A stretch of DNA of 64,000 nucleotides from Aquila chrysaetos chrysaetos (lineage: Eukaryota > Chordata > Aves > Accipitriformes > Accipitridae), in the NCBI RefSeq assembly GCF_900496995.4, contig NC_044029.1, positions 16,802,001 through 16,866,000 of the forward strand, given 5' to 3'. Shown one piece after another: positions 13,215 to 25,200 of this stretch (position 1 is its first letter; every line of letters starts with the position of its first letter). Below the pieces are notes generated by a model that was given only the letters and a program-made list of their open reading frames with translations, was not told where the DNA came from and searched no databases. The position numbers and the translations under genes were made by a program.

Positions 13215-16200
13215 CTGAGTAGGGAAGAAAAAGAAAAAAAAAAAAAAAAAGATGAGAACAAATTAAAACATCAAAAATGTTACGATACATTCACAGAAAA
13301 AACAATGCTTACAATTTTATGAGACCACCACGTGGGAGCACAATTCTAAATGCACTTTTCTCAGTACGTTTTAGCCCATTTCTGATACACCCCCCACCCC
13401 CCAACATTTTGATATATATTCCATAGTACTCAGTGAAACAACTTTCTACACTACCAAGCGAGAGGGAGGGGGCAATTTTGTAGGGGGCACTCACAACAGC
13501 CGCTTTAGCTACCCAATGGAGAGCAACTCTGGGTAGCAACCTGTGCGGTCACAAGCGCAGAGGTACTGAGGGAGAGCTCAGGACCTCAGCCAGAGGGCAG
13601 GAATCCTGCTTCGAACACCCAGGAATGGCGGGCAGATGAAACGTGCAGGCTTTTTCTATTTGTTTTATTTAAAACAAAATCGCACCGCGCAACATTACTG
13701 AACGATGAATGCTGGAAACCATTCATTGCTAAAAATTGTTCTTTTGACGACTTGTTTGAGGAACGTGACGCTTCATTGTAATAAACTTGCCAGATATCTT
13801 TAAACCACGACTTCTTTTTTTTTAACGGCAGGAAACAATTCACGTTGCAAACAGTCCACGAGACACATTGAGACAATCTTCCGGCCAGTTTAAATATAGC
13901 AAACGGAGAGACGGCAGCCGCAAGATTTTGTTTTAGAAGGATTTGACGCACGACTACTAACGGGTTCATCTACCCCGCGATGGGCAAGAGGAAACGCAGC
14001 TGCCCGCCCGCTCGCCCCGCCGCTCGCTGCGGCAGATGACGGGACACCGGGGGCCGGAGCCAAGCCCTCCCGAAGCCGGTACCAGGGCTCCCGGGGGCTC
14101 CGAGCAGCGGGGCCGGACTCCCACCCGCCGCCCCGGTGCCCCCGGCAGCACAGGAGGGGCGGGACGCCGGGGCCGGCGTCTGCCCGACCGTTTGCCCGGC
14201 CGGGGCGGGGGAAGCTGCCCGCCGCCCCGGCCCGGCCCGGCCCGGCCCGCGGGACCGGCGCACCCCTGGCCGAAGCGCGGCTGGCCAGGCAGCTCCGGCC
14301 TGTCCGAACGGAACACCTCCGTGCGGCGGAGCGGCTTGAAAAAAAACCGGGCGAAGCCCCTCCCGAGCGGACCGCCGGCCGCAAGAGACCTGCGCGCCGC
14401 GCCGCCCGGCGCCACAGCCGCGCCGCCCGGCCCCCCGCGGCCGGAAGCGCCGCCGCCCCGGCGAACAAAGCCGCGCTCCGCCAGCCGCGGCGCCGGGCGC
14501 CCCCTGCCGGCGGGCGGCCCGGCGCCGCTCGGCCCCCGCCGCCGCCCCGGGCCGCCATGAGGGCCGGGCCCCGGCCCGCCCGAACCGTCAGCAGCGCGGC
14601 GTTCCGGAGCGGCTGCTTCGGAGCCGGGGCGCCGACGGCCGGCTCCATCCCCGCGCGGCCAGGTCTTCGCCCACGCTGCCGACGTGAGCGCCGCCTGCCC
14701 GTCCTTCGGAGGCCCGCAGGGCAGCCGGCGAGCCGCGGGGCCGAGGTGAGGGGACGCGCCGCCTCACCTCCCCGCCGCGCAGCCCCCGGCCCGGCGGGCC
14801 CGCTCCTCCGCGCGGCGGGACCGACCTGCCGGCCCAGCGCCCCGTCGAAGCGGGAAGGAAGGGACCTCCCCGAAGCGCAAAACGGACGCCGACGTCTTGA
14901 AAAACGTCGGGTGGTTCGGCCTTCACCAAAATGTGGTTTAGTCTCAAGCATTCGTGAAGACTCGGGCGATATACAGGTCCCGACAGCCCAATAAAATACA
15001 ACCAAGCCTTCACGAAAGCACTTTATGGCGGTTAACATATTTTATTCTTTTATCGCTGGCGTTTTGATCGCCATTTTTATTTACTCTGTACCTTCCAGCG
15101 ACGCCCGGTAGTTTCAAGCAGGAGGGGACCTCCTGGTGCAAGGCACCGTACACACGCACACGAAACCCCTGCTGCGGGGAGCTCACAGACCACGGGAAGA
15201 ACCGCCTGTAAAGCGAAGAGCAAAGTCAAACTCGTTACAGTTAACACATGCAGTTTGGAGGGGCTTCACCCCTGTCTGCCCACTCTGTACCCCGTGGGTA
15301 CAGAGAACAGGCTGAGGGAGAGTGACGGTAACGTTGCTGTGACAGGTTAAGGTCTTTGCTCTGTCTGCAGCGGATGCAAGCTTGGCCATAGCCTTCAACG
15401 GGTTCAGGAACCGGGTTTGTGTCTCAGATTTATGAAACAAGAACAGCCAGAGCACAACGAGAAACACGGGAAGAAAACACCATCCTGGCAATACCACTTG
15501 CGGGTGGTTTAAACTCCCGTGCTGTGCACACCCAGACCTTTCCAGGTGAAGCAAAGACCCCATGCGGGTGCTGGAGGCACCTGCCTTAGCCCTGAGGGAA
15601 CCTAGCCACGCCGGCACAGCACCCCCACCTCGCCAGCACCAGGGCCGAGCGGCCTGGGGACAGCACCGTGCTAACACGACTGTCACACGCCTGAGCCACG
15701 GCAAGTACTGCAGTGCTGCGCTCCCACCGTGCAGAAGTGTCACCCCCCCGCATCCTTCTTACAGCCCTGCAACGTGCCACTTTTCTGGTGGGACAGATGC
15801 TCCATGAAGAGGTCAAAGCAAAACCCACAACCCAGGGAAGGGGATAATGCTTTTATACGTCACTTCTTGGGTTTGTTGTTTGGTGGGTTGGTTTGGTTTT
15901 TTTTAAACATGTGCTGCTTGCTGCACTGCCTGCAACACCCAGGACACCGCTGGCTCCTCCACAGTTGTCCGCCGGTGTCACCAGACCTCTTGGAGCCCCT
16001 TCACCACACTTCACTCTTTAACCTAGCACAACACGGGCCAGCGTGGATCTTTCCTCTGTCTGGCTCTCGTAAGATGGACACTATGCTCAGAGGTAGCTTG
16101 TAAATCTTATAAATATCGATCATACAAATACAGCAGTAACTATGTCATTAGGTGGGCTTCAGGAACCTTTTGCTAGGATGACACACATTGTAACACCAGG

Positions 16201-19200
16201 AAAGCCTTCCTTTTAGGATGCTGATACCCTAATGTTGGCATATGTTAAAAGTACTGCCAGCTTTCAGAAGCTTCTATATTATCAATTGCAAACATTCAGA
16301 AATCACAAGTTCGGCCCCAAAATAAACGTGATTTGTTAAGAAGTAATGTAGGAGGTCTGTCAAATTTGTCCTTCGGAAATGGAGAACTTTGTACGTACTC
16401 AGGTTATGTTTTCTCAACCTCTGTCTGCAACCAGAGAAATTTCTTTGGGGGAGCGACAACTTGAGAGATTAAATTCTGATATTATCACATCTTGCTTTTA
16501 AGAGCGGTAAGGGAAACAATCAAGGGTCTCAGGAGCTGATAACACTACTGGTTTAAGTTCTTCCATATTCAGTTTTTCTCCTGACAACTCCAGTCCAGAA
16601 TTCTAAACTTACATGAGAATCCCATCTCTCAAAAGAAAAATGTGAAGTTTTAGCCCTTTGCAAGTAGATTTAAAAATAACACAAATTCTTAAGGGAACAA
16701 TCAGGTTTTTTCTTGCCCCAGTAATGAGACCTTAATAGTATGAGGCTTCTACTTTTTTTCCAATTTCCCTCCCCCCACCCCCAAGTCTCTGGCCCCATTT
16801 GGAGGGCAGGAAACAATTAGGGACAGGTACACACTAGCCGGAGAGCCAGGCTCTTGTCAGGAATTTCTGTGTCACTGGAAAAAGCAGAGAGCAAAAATAT
16901 TGCCACACTGGAGAAACCCAAACAACCAGAAGTTAGAAGACACTAAAGGCCTGTGAGTCTGCTGAAGTGTTACATTAACAGTTTAATCAATATTTGTTAA
17001 GGTTCTCCAGTCCAGCAATAAGTTCAAACAGTTGTTTTGCAAAGGTTTTATTTATTCATTTATTTATTTTGACATAAATCAAACATATAGCCAAGTGTTT
17101 CACTGATAAAGCTTAGTGGAATATTTAATATACACATTTTTTTGAGCCTTAGCATTTGGATTTTTTTAATTTGGCTTTTGCTCACCTAAAGCTGCTGCCA
17201 GTCAGACTCTGCAGACAGAACAGAGCAACCACCGGGCACTACAGGAACAAAAAGTGCAGCCTAGAGAGAACCAGATGAGCAAGTATTTCAGTGCATCACA
17301 GATTTCTGCACCTAAACAGTTACTTACTCCCTAGTCATTTTCCCTTAACACATTGTCTGCTAACGCCAAAGCCCTTGGTCTCTCCTGCTCCCTGCATTGC
17401 ACTTACTACTTTTTAGGGACTTTACTGTTTGCAGTAAATGCCTTAGGTTTGTCATGGTGTGTGCTAAGGTGGGGGTAAAGGCAATGTTCAATAGCTTATA
17501 AGGAGATGTTTAATGGGGTCTGATCCAATAACCATCACCAAGCTGCCAGCTGTGGCAGGAGACTGGAGCACAGGAAAACTTTTCAGCAGGGGGACAAGGA
17601 CTGCCCGTTATTTATCAGAGAAAGGAGAAGGGAAGAGTTCCCGTTCCCCCTTCCGATCCAAGAAGATCGCCGATCCTGAAACTAGCACCCTCTGCAGCGC
17701 ACAAAGTATTCTCCTCACACACATACACCTCACTACCTGGGCTAACCATCCTTTCTGTCCTGGCCTCCCAACAGGCTGCTAGAACAACGAGGAGGCAGCC
17801 TTCAGCCCTCAACCAACCACACATCCTGTGAATATGCATTTGTGCTTTATAATTATATTTTTAGCCACTGCATGCTTCAATGCATTGTACTGTATTTGAA
17901 GCATTCAGGACAACATTGTAAAGGTAGTTGACAAAACCTTTGGAAATTCACCTTTAAAGAGAGATTTTAGGCTCTGAATTTTCATGTGCTTGTACATCCA
18001 CTGATAAAGCAAACCAGGTGTCTTCACAAATTCATGATTTGCTATTAAAATACCTTGCAAAAGCTCAGACTGATGAGAGTAAAATACTTTAATCATTAAC
18101 AGCTAACAACATGCAGCCAAACATCGTAATTATAAATATAAGCTTCTCAAAGGCTTATTGAAGAGGCATAAAACATTCTAAAAGAAACAAACTGTGTTAG
18201 CCTTCCAGGTCTACAAAAGTACTGTAGCGTTTAACTTGCATGCTTGTCTGCATATACTTTTTCCCCCTCATACAATACTAGCTTCTCAGTTACAGCCACA
18301 GAAATCAGAAGTATTAGACCTGAATTCCCACTTCACTTTTAACACTCGCAATTAAAGCATGCTCTCCATAGCTGTTTGTGCTGGAATGAGCAAACTGAAT
18401 GGCAATCCAGTCTACTTTTAGGAAGTTTACATTGTGCCCTGATAAAAGAGGTAATTACTGCCATACCTCGTAATATTTGAGTGAAAAACCAGGAAATGTC
18501 AAGCTTTAAACTTGAAGTTAGTACTACCATTAGAAAGGAGCCTAAACAGTGAAGCTCAAATCCTTTTTGCTTTCTTGAATTTTACACATTCTCTTATGCT
18601 GGATTTTGTTCTTAAACCCTTCCCATAGCAACTGAGTGGATTTATCATAGAAACTCAAACCTAAAACACTTCTGCAATACAGAACACGCAGTCCAACACA
18701 TAAGAGATTTTCAAATACCAGTTTGGCTAGCATACGCTTTAGGATACTGTCAGATCCAGCTACAGATATTTTAATGGCCCTTACTTACTGGAATGATCAT
18801 TTGCAGAGGAAACAGAAAAGTGCTTAACTGAGGAGTATATTCAATGTTCACAACACAAACTATAGCGGTTGTCCCTGTGCCCGCAGAGCAAGCAGGGCGG
18901 GAGGTGGCACACGCCTGCCCAGGCACACCGAGCATGGCACACGCCGAGGCTGCTCAAGCTCGAGGGGTGCAGGAGGCCCCCCCGGTGCCACCGCTTCCTC
19001 ACGGTGCCCACAGGCCAGACCCCCTTCTCCTGTGAAATGGGGCAATACGGCCCAGCCTATTAACGTTACTGATGCATCTTCTTCATATTCTAGCTGGGAA
19101 GCTTCAGTGGCAGTATCTTCTATATTCATCATTTTAACAGCTGGAGTAGGGAAGGAAGAAGAAAAGTCTACAGCTTGAGATCAGACAAAGGAATAGAAGC

Positions 19201-22200
19201 AAGCAGGAGAAGAAGACGAGGAAGGATCAGGCAGCACGGAAGCACTGCTCTCCCTGTAGCAGGAACGTGTATTCTCACGTGCTCACCCTGAGTCCCACTC
19301 TGTGACACACAGTGACAAGCAAAGCCTTAGGGACTAACCACCCTCCACGCGCCATCCTTAGGCTGCTTCTAAGTTTCCCACTGAGGTGAACCAGAGATCT
19401 CTTTAGGAGTGCAGCCTTTAGTCTGAGCTTTATTACCCAGACTTTGCTCCTCCGTCTAAGAGGGATGAGATTCCCGCAATAGATTTTAGATTATTGTGCC
19501 GGCTAAACCGATTATCTTTCCAATAAAATAACCATTAAAATCTTGGAAAATAAACCAGATTCTGAAACTGTTGCACACAATTTGGGGTAATTTCATTGAA
19601 TTCAATTGTTGAGAAAAAAATATGCTAAGTAAGGGGGTAGGGCTCCATATGCCTGTGAGTTTGCATTTGTATTAGAATGGTTATCCAGAAGAGAAAAATG
19701 ATTTAAACTTATAAAACACTACATCTGAGCAGAGAACAAAAAGCTACATTTAATTTTCATTTAGTTACCAAACTGAGCTAACACTCTCTCTAGCATCAGC
19801 TGCCAAAGATGGGAAGCTCACAATCCCTTACAGGAACACCCCTTTTTGTATGCTGAACTGGCCACTGCATTGCTCCCCTCTCCAGCTAGTGAAAAACCAG
19901 TTTGGCAACAAAGAGGCTGGTGTGCTGGTGTAACTAAAGCCCAGAGGTGTGTCCAGGGACCAAATTAAAAAGGTCCGAGACATGAGAGGATAATCAAAAC
20001 AAAGAGTTTTTTGAAGGTTGTACCCTCCTGACAAGTGAGAAGGGGAAAAGCGCATTAATGCCTCCCTGTTCTGCAACTGCTCCCATGCAGGAGAGAACTG
20101 CGAGGCTCAATTCTCCTTATTTTGCTACTTAACATTTGCACACCGCAGGACAGTGGTACCAGTCCCCCCTGAAGAGCCAAAGGACATGGCCTCATACAGT
20201 GGGGATGAAGAGGACATCCGTGCTAGACTGAGTACAAGGGGAGGAGGGAGTTAATTAATTCTCCTTTAAGTAATACAAAAGTTAAGAGGGTCCTTGCTCA
20301 AGGGACTCTGGCTTGGTCTTTAAGGGAGGGCTGTAAAATGGAAGGAGATTTCATTAGTGTAGAGACAAGACACTGCAAGCCTTGTGGGCAACAGATGAAA
20401 TGGGAAAAGTGGAATTGCAAAGAGACAAGAAAAAGCAGACAGACCCCAAGGAGTGGAAGAGACTAGACAAGTAAGGAGTCCCCAAGCCTGGGACAAAAGA
20501 GGATCCTTGGGTAAGGGCAGAAACCAGAGAGTCTCTGAGCCTTGCAAGCGCTCACACATCTGTCATTTGCAGATTGTTTCCCAATAGTTATGACTGGCAA
20601 TACTTCCCAAAGGAGAGTAAATACAGGTCAATTGGGATTTCCCCCCCCCTCCATTCCTGCTCCTCCCAGATCTGATGCACTAAAATAGCACTGAGCTGCA
20701 CTTTCATTTTCCTGGACTTGGTAGGCTGCCAACATACAGCACATTCCTTTTACGGCAGTGACTTTATAACTACAATGGTCATAAACTATTCTTAAATGGG
20801 TCTTTTCTGAGAATCACAATCCTTTCAACATCTTGAAAAATACCTAATCTTTTCCATTCCAGGCAGTCCTCTCCAGTGCGGTGGTAAAGAATTAATTGCT
20901 TCTGGTGCTCAGATGATGAGATACAAGTGTTCTGGAAATAACCTTTTAATTTAACAATTCCTACTGGCAAGCCTGAAAGCTTTTTGCGTTGCTCACCAAT
21001 AAAGAATTCATTTCCAGTACTAAAAGAAAAAAACAAAGTTTAAAAAATTCTGGGTTACTGCTGTGGATAGAGCTACACAAGAGGATAGCCCTCCCTCTCC
21101 ACCAATATTTGCCTTGTCAAGCTTATGAACACAGCAGGGCTAACAAGCTTTCTATTCTCTCTATTTTTAATTCAGGACAAATCCCATGTCTCATTTACCA
21201 GAATGTGAAATACACCTTTCTTTTTTAGCAGTGAACAAAAGCCCTTCAACGGGTATTTCTATCCTGCTTTTCTGAAACAACTTTGTACAAGTTTTCACTT
21301 GTCAAAGAAAAAAAGGACTAATTTTGAAGATTAAACAAATATATCATTTGGAATAGGAGTTCTTTTAAATTGTGTTACACAGTGCTCTGTAACTCAGCAG
21401 ACTTCCTCCTCAGCTTACGAAGGTTATTTGCCTGGGTGATGATACGCAATAGACACATGATACGAGCCGTTTCTTTTAGGTAGAATATCTTACAAAAATG
21501 AAGCAAAGAGAAAGCCTCCAGCTGAGAACTGGTATAACTTAGCAGGACTTCCAACCTTAAACATCAAAAAAGTACATTCTTTTGAAAAGAGCACTGCCTC
21601 ACTCATTCCTAAAATCAGAGAAAGGAAAACCAGCCCTGCAGTGGTTTGCTGAGAGTGCACTCCTGTCCCGCACAGCACAGATGGGCTGCGGGGCAGGAGG
21701 TGTGAAGGAAGCTGTCACTTCTGCACGGAGAAGCTGAATCCTGAAGCATCACAGATGAGTTAAATTTGATGACCCTCTTTTATGAGGCACTATGTAGTAA
21801 ATGTAGAAATGACACTTAGTAGTCCACTGAAGGAGACAAGGACCCTGAACACATCAGAGCTAAAAACAGTTGTGATTTCAGCCGTTGCTTTGGCTTCTGA
21901 TTTCATGAGCTCTCAGAGTAAAACCTGTACCAGGGAATAAAAAACCCCAAAGAAACAACGCTCCCTGCCACAGCAGCAGACTAAAGCATCCTCAATGCAG
22001 GATCAGATGCCATGGAGTTATTACATTGTATATAGGAAATTACCAACAAATAATCAGTAAGTCTATGGCCAGCAGATTTTTAAGATATTTAAAACTCTTT
22101 TAATTGAAAAAGTGGTTGGTGCTAATATTTATCTACATGTATACGCACATAATGTGCCTATAAACACCACGCATCCTACGAGAAAAATAAACCTCTAGTG

Positions 22201-25200
22201 CAAAAGACACACATAGACCCACATCCTACCCAGACATCAGCCTGTGTCATTTCATTCAGCATTCAATTCTTCGGCACAAACCACGTGAAAGCTGAATTAT
22301 CTCCCTGTATTTTTATAGTTTACTACACAAGAAAATATAATTTTCAGATCAGACTGTGAACCAGACCTGAGCACCATCTCATACTTCGTGAAAAAGCTTG
22401 TAAGTAAAGCATGGGGTTTATAAAATTTAGTTATGATCTCTCTGTTAGCTAGCACAACTGCATTTCAGGCCAATTCAGCTTGGTTGTTTCTTTTTTTATC
22501 ATCCCAGCTACTAGCAAAGCATTTCGAGTTAAAGACATCATAGCTGCCAATCTCTCCCCAGCAGTCTCCCTTACATGGAAATTTTCTACGTGGCTTTCCC
22601 TAAAAGCCAATACCGCTCATCACCACAGAGAGGAGCCATCTCCCTTTCGTAAAATTAGATACTACACAGTCTCTTGAGTTCTCCTTCAAGCAACATCCTT
22701 CAAATAACATCCTCAGCACACAGAAGTCTATGCATATGTCAACAGAATAAAAGCACTCTTTAAAAATGCACCTTTGATCATACAGACTGTGTCATGATGG
22801 TATGCAGAGCAACCTTATGAATATACAAGAAAACCTCAGCCTTTTATCCAAAAATAGTTTAAAAAATTACAGCATGAAAAAATTCTGATACTGCACAAAA
22901 ACCATAAAAGAATGGCTCACACACTGTAACATTAACCATCCTAAAACCAAAGAACCTTTATGCAGTTGAAAAAAAAAAAGAGCATCTAATCCATACCAAA
23001 ATAAAATTCCGTCGAGTAAAACAGAAACTCCTAAGTCTTCCCTAGTCAGAGATGTACTTTTATTTTTATGAATAGAAGTGAGAAGGCACTACAGCAAATA
23101 AGAGTATTTATCTTTACACTTTAAATATTCTTTGAACTTACAGTACAATCAGATGAGCTAATACTTAATGTCAATGACTGAAAAGTGAGAGAGCAATGAA
23201 AACTATTTCTATCCTAACAGCAATTAATTTGATTAAAACATAAAGGTTATTTGATTTTAAACCACTGTCCAAGGTAGATTAATTTAACAAATACTTTTAT
23301 TTAAATTTCTGTAACACCATTTTCTTAAAACGAATCTTCACTTGGTTAGGCTATAATTAAGTAAGTTGATTAGCAAAAAATATATAACTTTACAAGAAAT
23401 TTTCTGCCACTATTTAATAACCAGGATTATATGTACATCTACCTGTATTTAGGTAATTACAGGGATAAAAACATTTATTTAGGACTCTTTTTCCTTCTTA
23501 GAAGAGAAAATGTCCAAAGGCAAACTTTTTTTCAATGAAAAATGTTACTTGGAATCTGTGTGAGCTGAATTCCTATTTTCATTCCAGTGCAGTTAAAAAA
23601 TGCACAAACATAGCATTTTTTTTTTAATTAGCTAAATATATTTACACTGGATGTGTACACAAGCACCTGCACCTCTAGGCATCCTAAAGCTATTTTTCAA
23701 TTCATGAACAAAAGTAGTAGTAATTCTAGCTAAATATATTACTTTAAAACCTGCTTTGACTATTTCCCTGCTCTTTAATTCTCCCTCAAGTGTCCAGAAT
23801 GCGGTGTCTCTTCCACCTCTTTTAATTGACTGAAGATATTTATTAAACTTATATTTTTTTCAGTCCATATTTCCCAGCCCTAAATACATGCAAAAGACAA
23901 AAATACCCATCCTATACCCACCAGCTAGACTTGCAGCCAACGGTAACCACGCAAAACCTTTCTGCACAGCGAAAAGTACTTACCTTTGGAAAGAAAAAAA
24001 TAAATATTTTCTCCTGCTCTGTTAGAGCAAGCATACAGCAGGGCTAATACTGGAGTTATCACCAGGGTCAGCTCCCACGGCCTCGGCCGTGAGCCACCTG
24101 CGGGCAGGGGCGATGCTGCCTGCCTGCTCACACCAGCGCTGGCAGCAGCCCCGCGCGGAGCCCCCCCAGACGCTCACGCCAGGGCTGGCAGCCATCCCGC
24201 GCGGAGCCCCCCCAGACGCTCACGCCAGGGCTGGCAGCCATCCCGCGCGGAGCCCCCCCAGACGCTCACGCCAGGGCTGGCAGCCATCCCGCGCGGAGCC
24301 CCCCCAGACGCTCACGCCAGGGCTGGCAGCCATCCCGCGCGGAGCCCCCCCAGACGCTCACGCCAGGGCTGGCAGCCATCCCGCGCGGAGCCCCCCCAGA
24401 CGCTCACGCCAGGGCTGGCAGCCATCCTGCGCGGAGCCCCCCCAGACGCTCATGCCAGGGCTGCCCGAGCCGGTGCAGCTGGCTCACGGGGTAGGCACAC
24501 CGCTCAGTTCAGCTCGTCTCGTTTGGAGGGTCCCAGGGGGAACAATGCAGCCACCAAGTTCGTTCTCCTCTTCCCTCGGCCTTTTGCTAGTTTCAAGGCT
24601 TCGTAGTTCAGCTTCCCATCTGGATCAATATTCTAAGATAAATTTGAAGGTTTTCTCTGCATCATCTGTTCTTAAAAGTGACATCTGTTCCACTTCTTTC
24701 AGCAGAGGCAGCAGCACTGCACCCGCAGGCAGCCCCCCCCCCACTGAAGCCTGCTGTCAGGAACTTCATTAAGCCTTGCCCCAAAATGCAGTTTGTTTCT
24801 GTCCTACTTGGAGTCGCGCTCCAAAAAAGGAAATCCTCCGCTTAAAACATCGTGAGTCCCTCTTTCCCCTCTTGGTCCTGACATTTCACACCACTCACTG
24901 ACACATCAGAAATTCCTCAGCGACTCAGCCATGCCCCCACGGCATCCTCAGTCCCCAGCTCAGGACCGTTCTCCTCCCACAGTTTGCTTCAGCGCATCTC
25001 AGTGCTGAGCATGCAAGCCTTCAGCACCCTTTATCCAAATGAAACGACAAAGGACGTACCAGCTCTATGTCCACCTTAAGGTTTTTTGAAACGGGAATTA
25101 CTGGTTAGAATTCTGATATATTTGTTTGGTATTTTTATAGCATTGGTATGTATGTGCAGAAAGATTCTCACTCTCTTACATTTATGTATGTACTTAGATA

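Noticed and set aside
13890..15038. Minus-strand open frame of 382 codons through the proximal CpG island
   Set aside because: The translation is Ala/Arg/Gly/Pro-rich, several other frames over the same DNA are also open, and no domain is visible. This is the usual result of few stop codons in GC-rich DNA.
24089..24772. Plus-strand 227-codon open frame
   Set aside because: Most of it is the 46-bp minisatellite read through three rotating frames. There is no start context, splice support or known domain.
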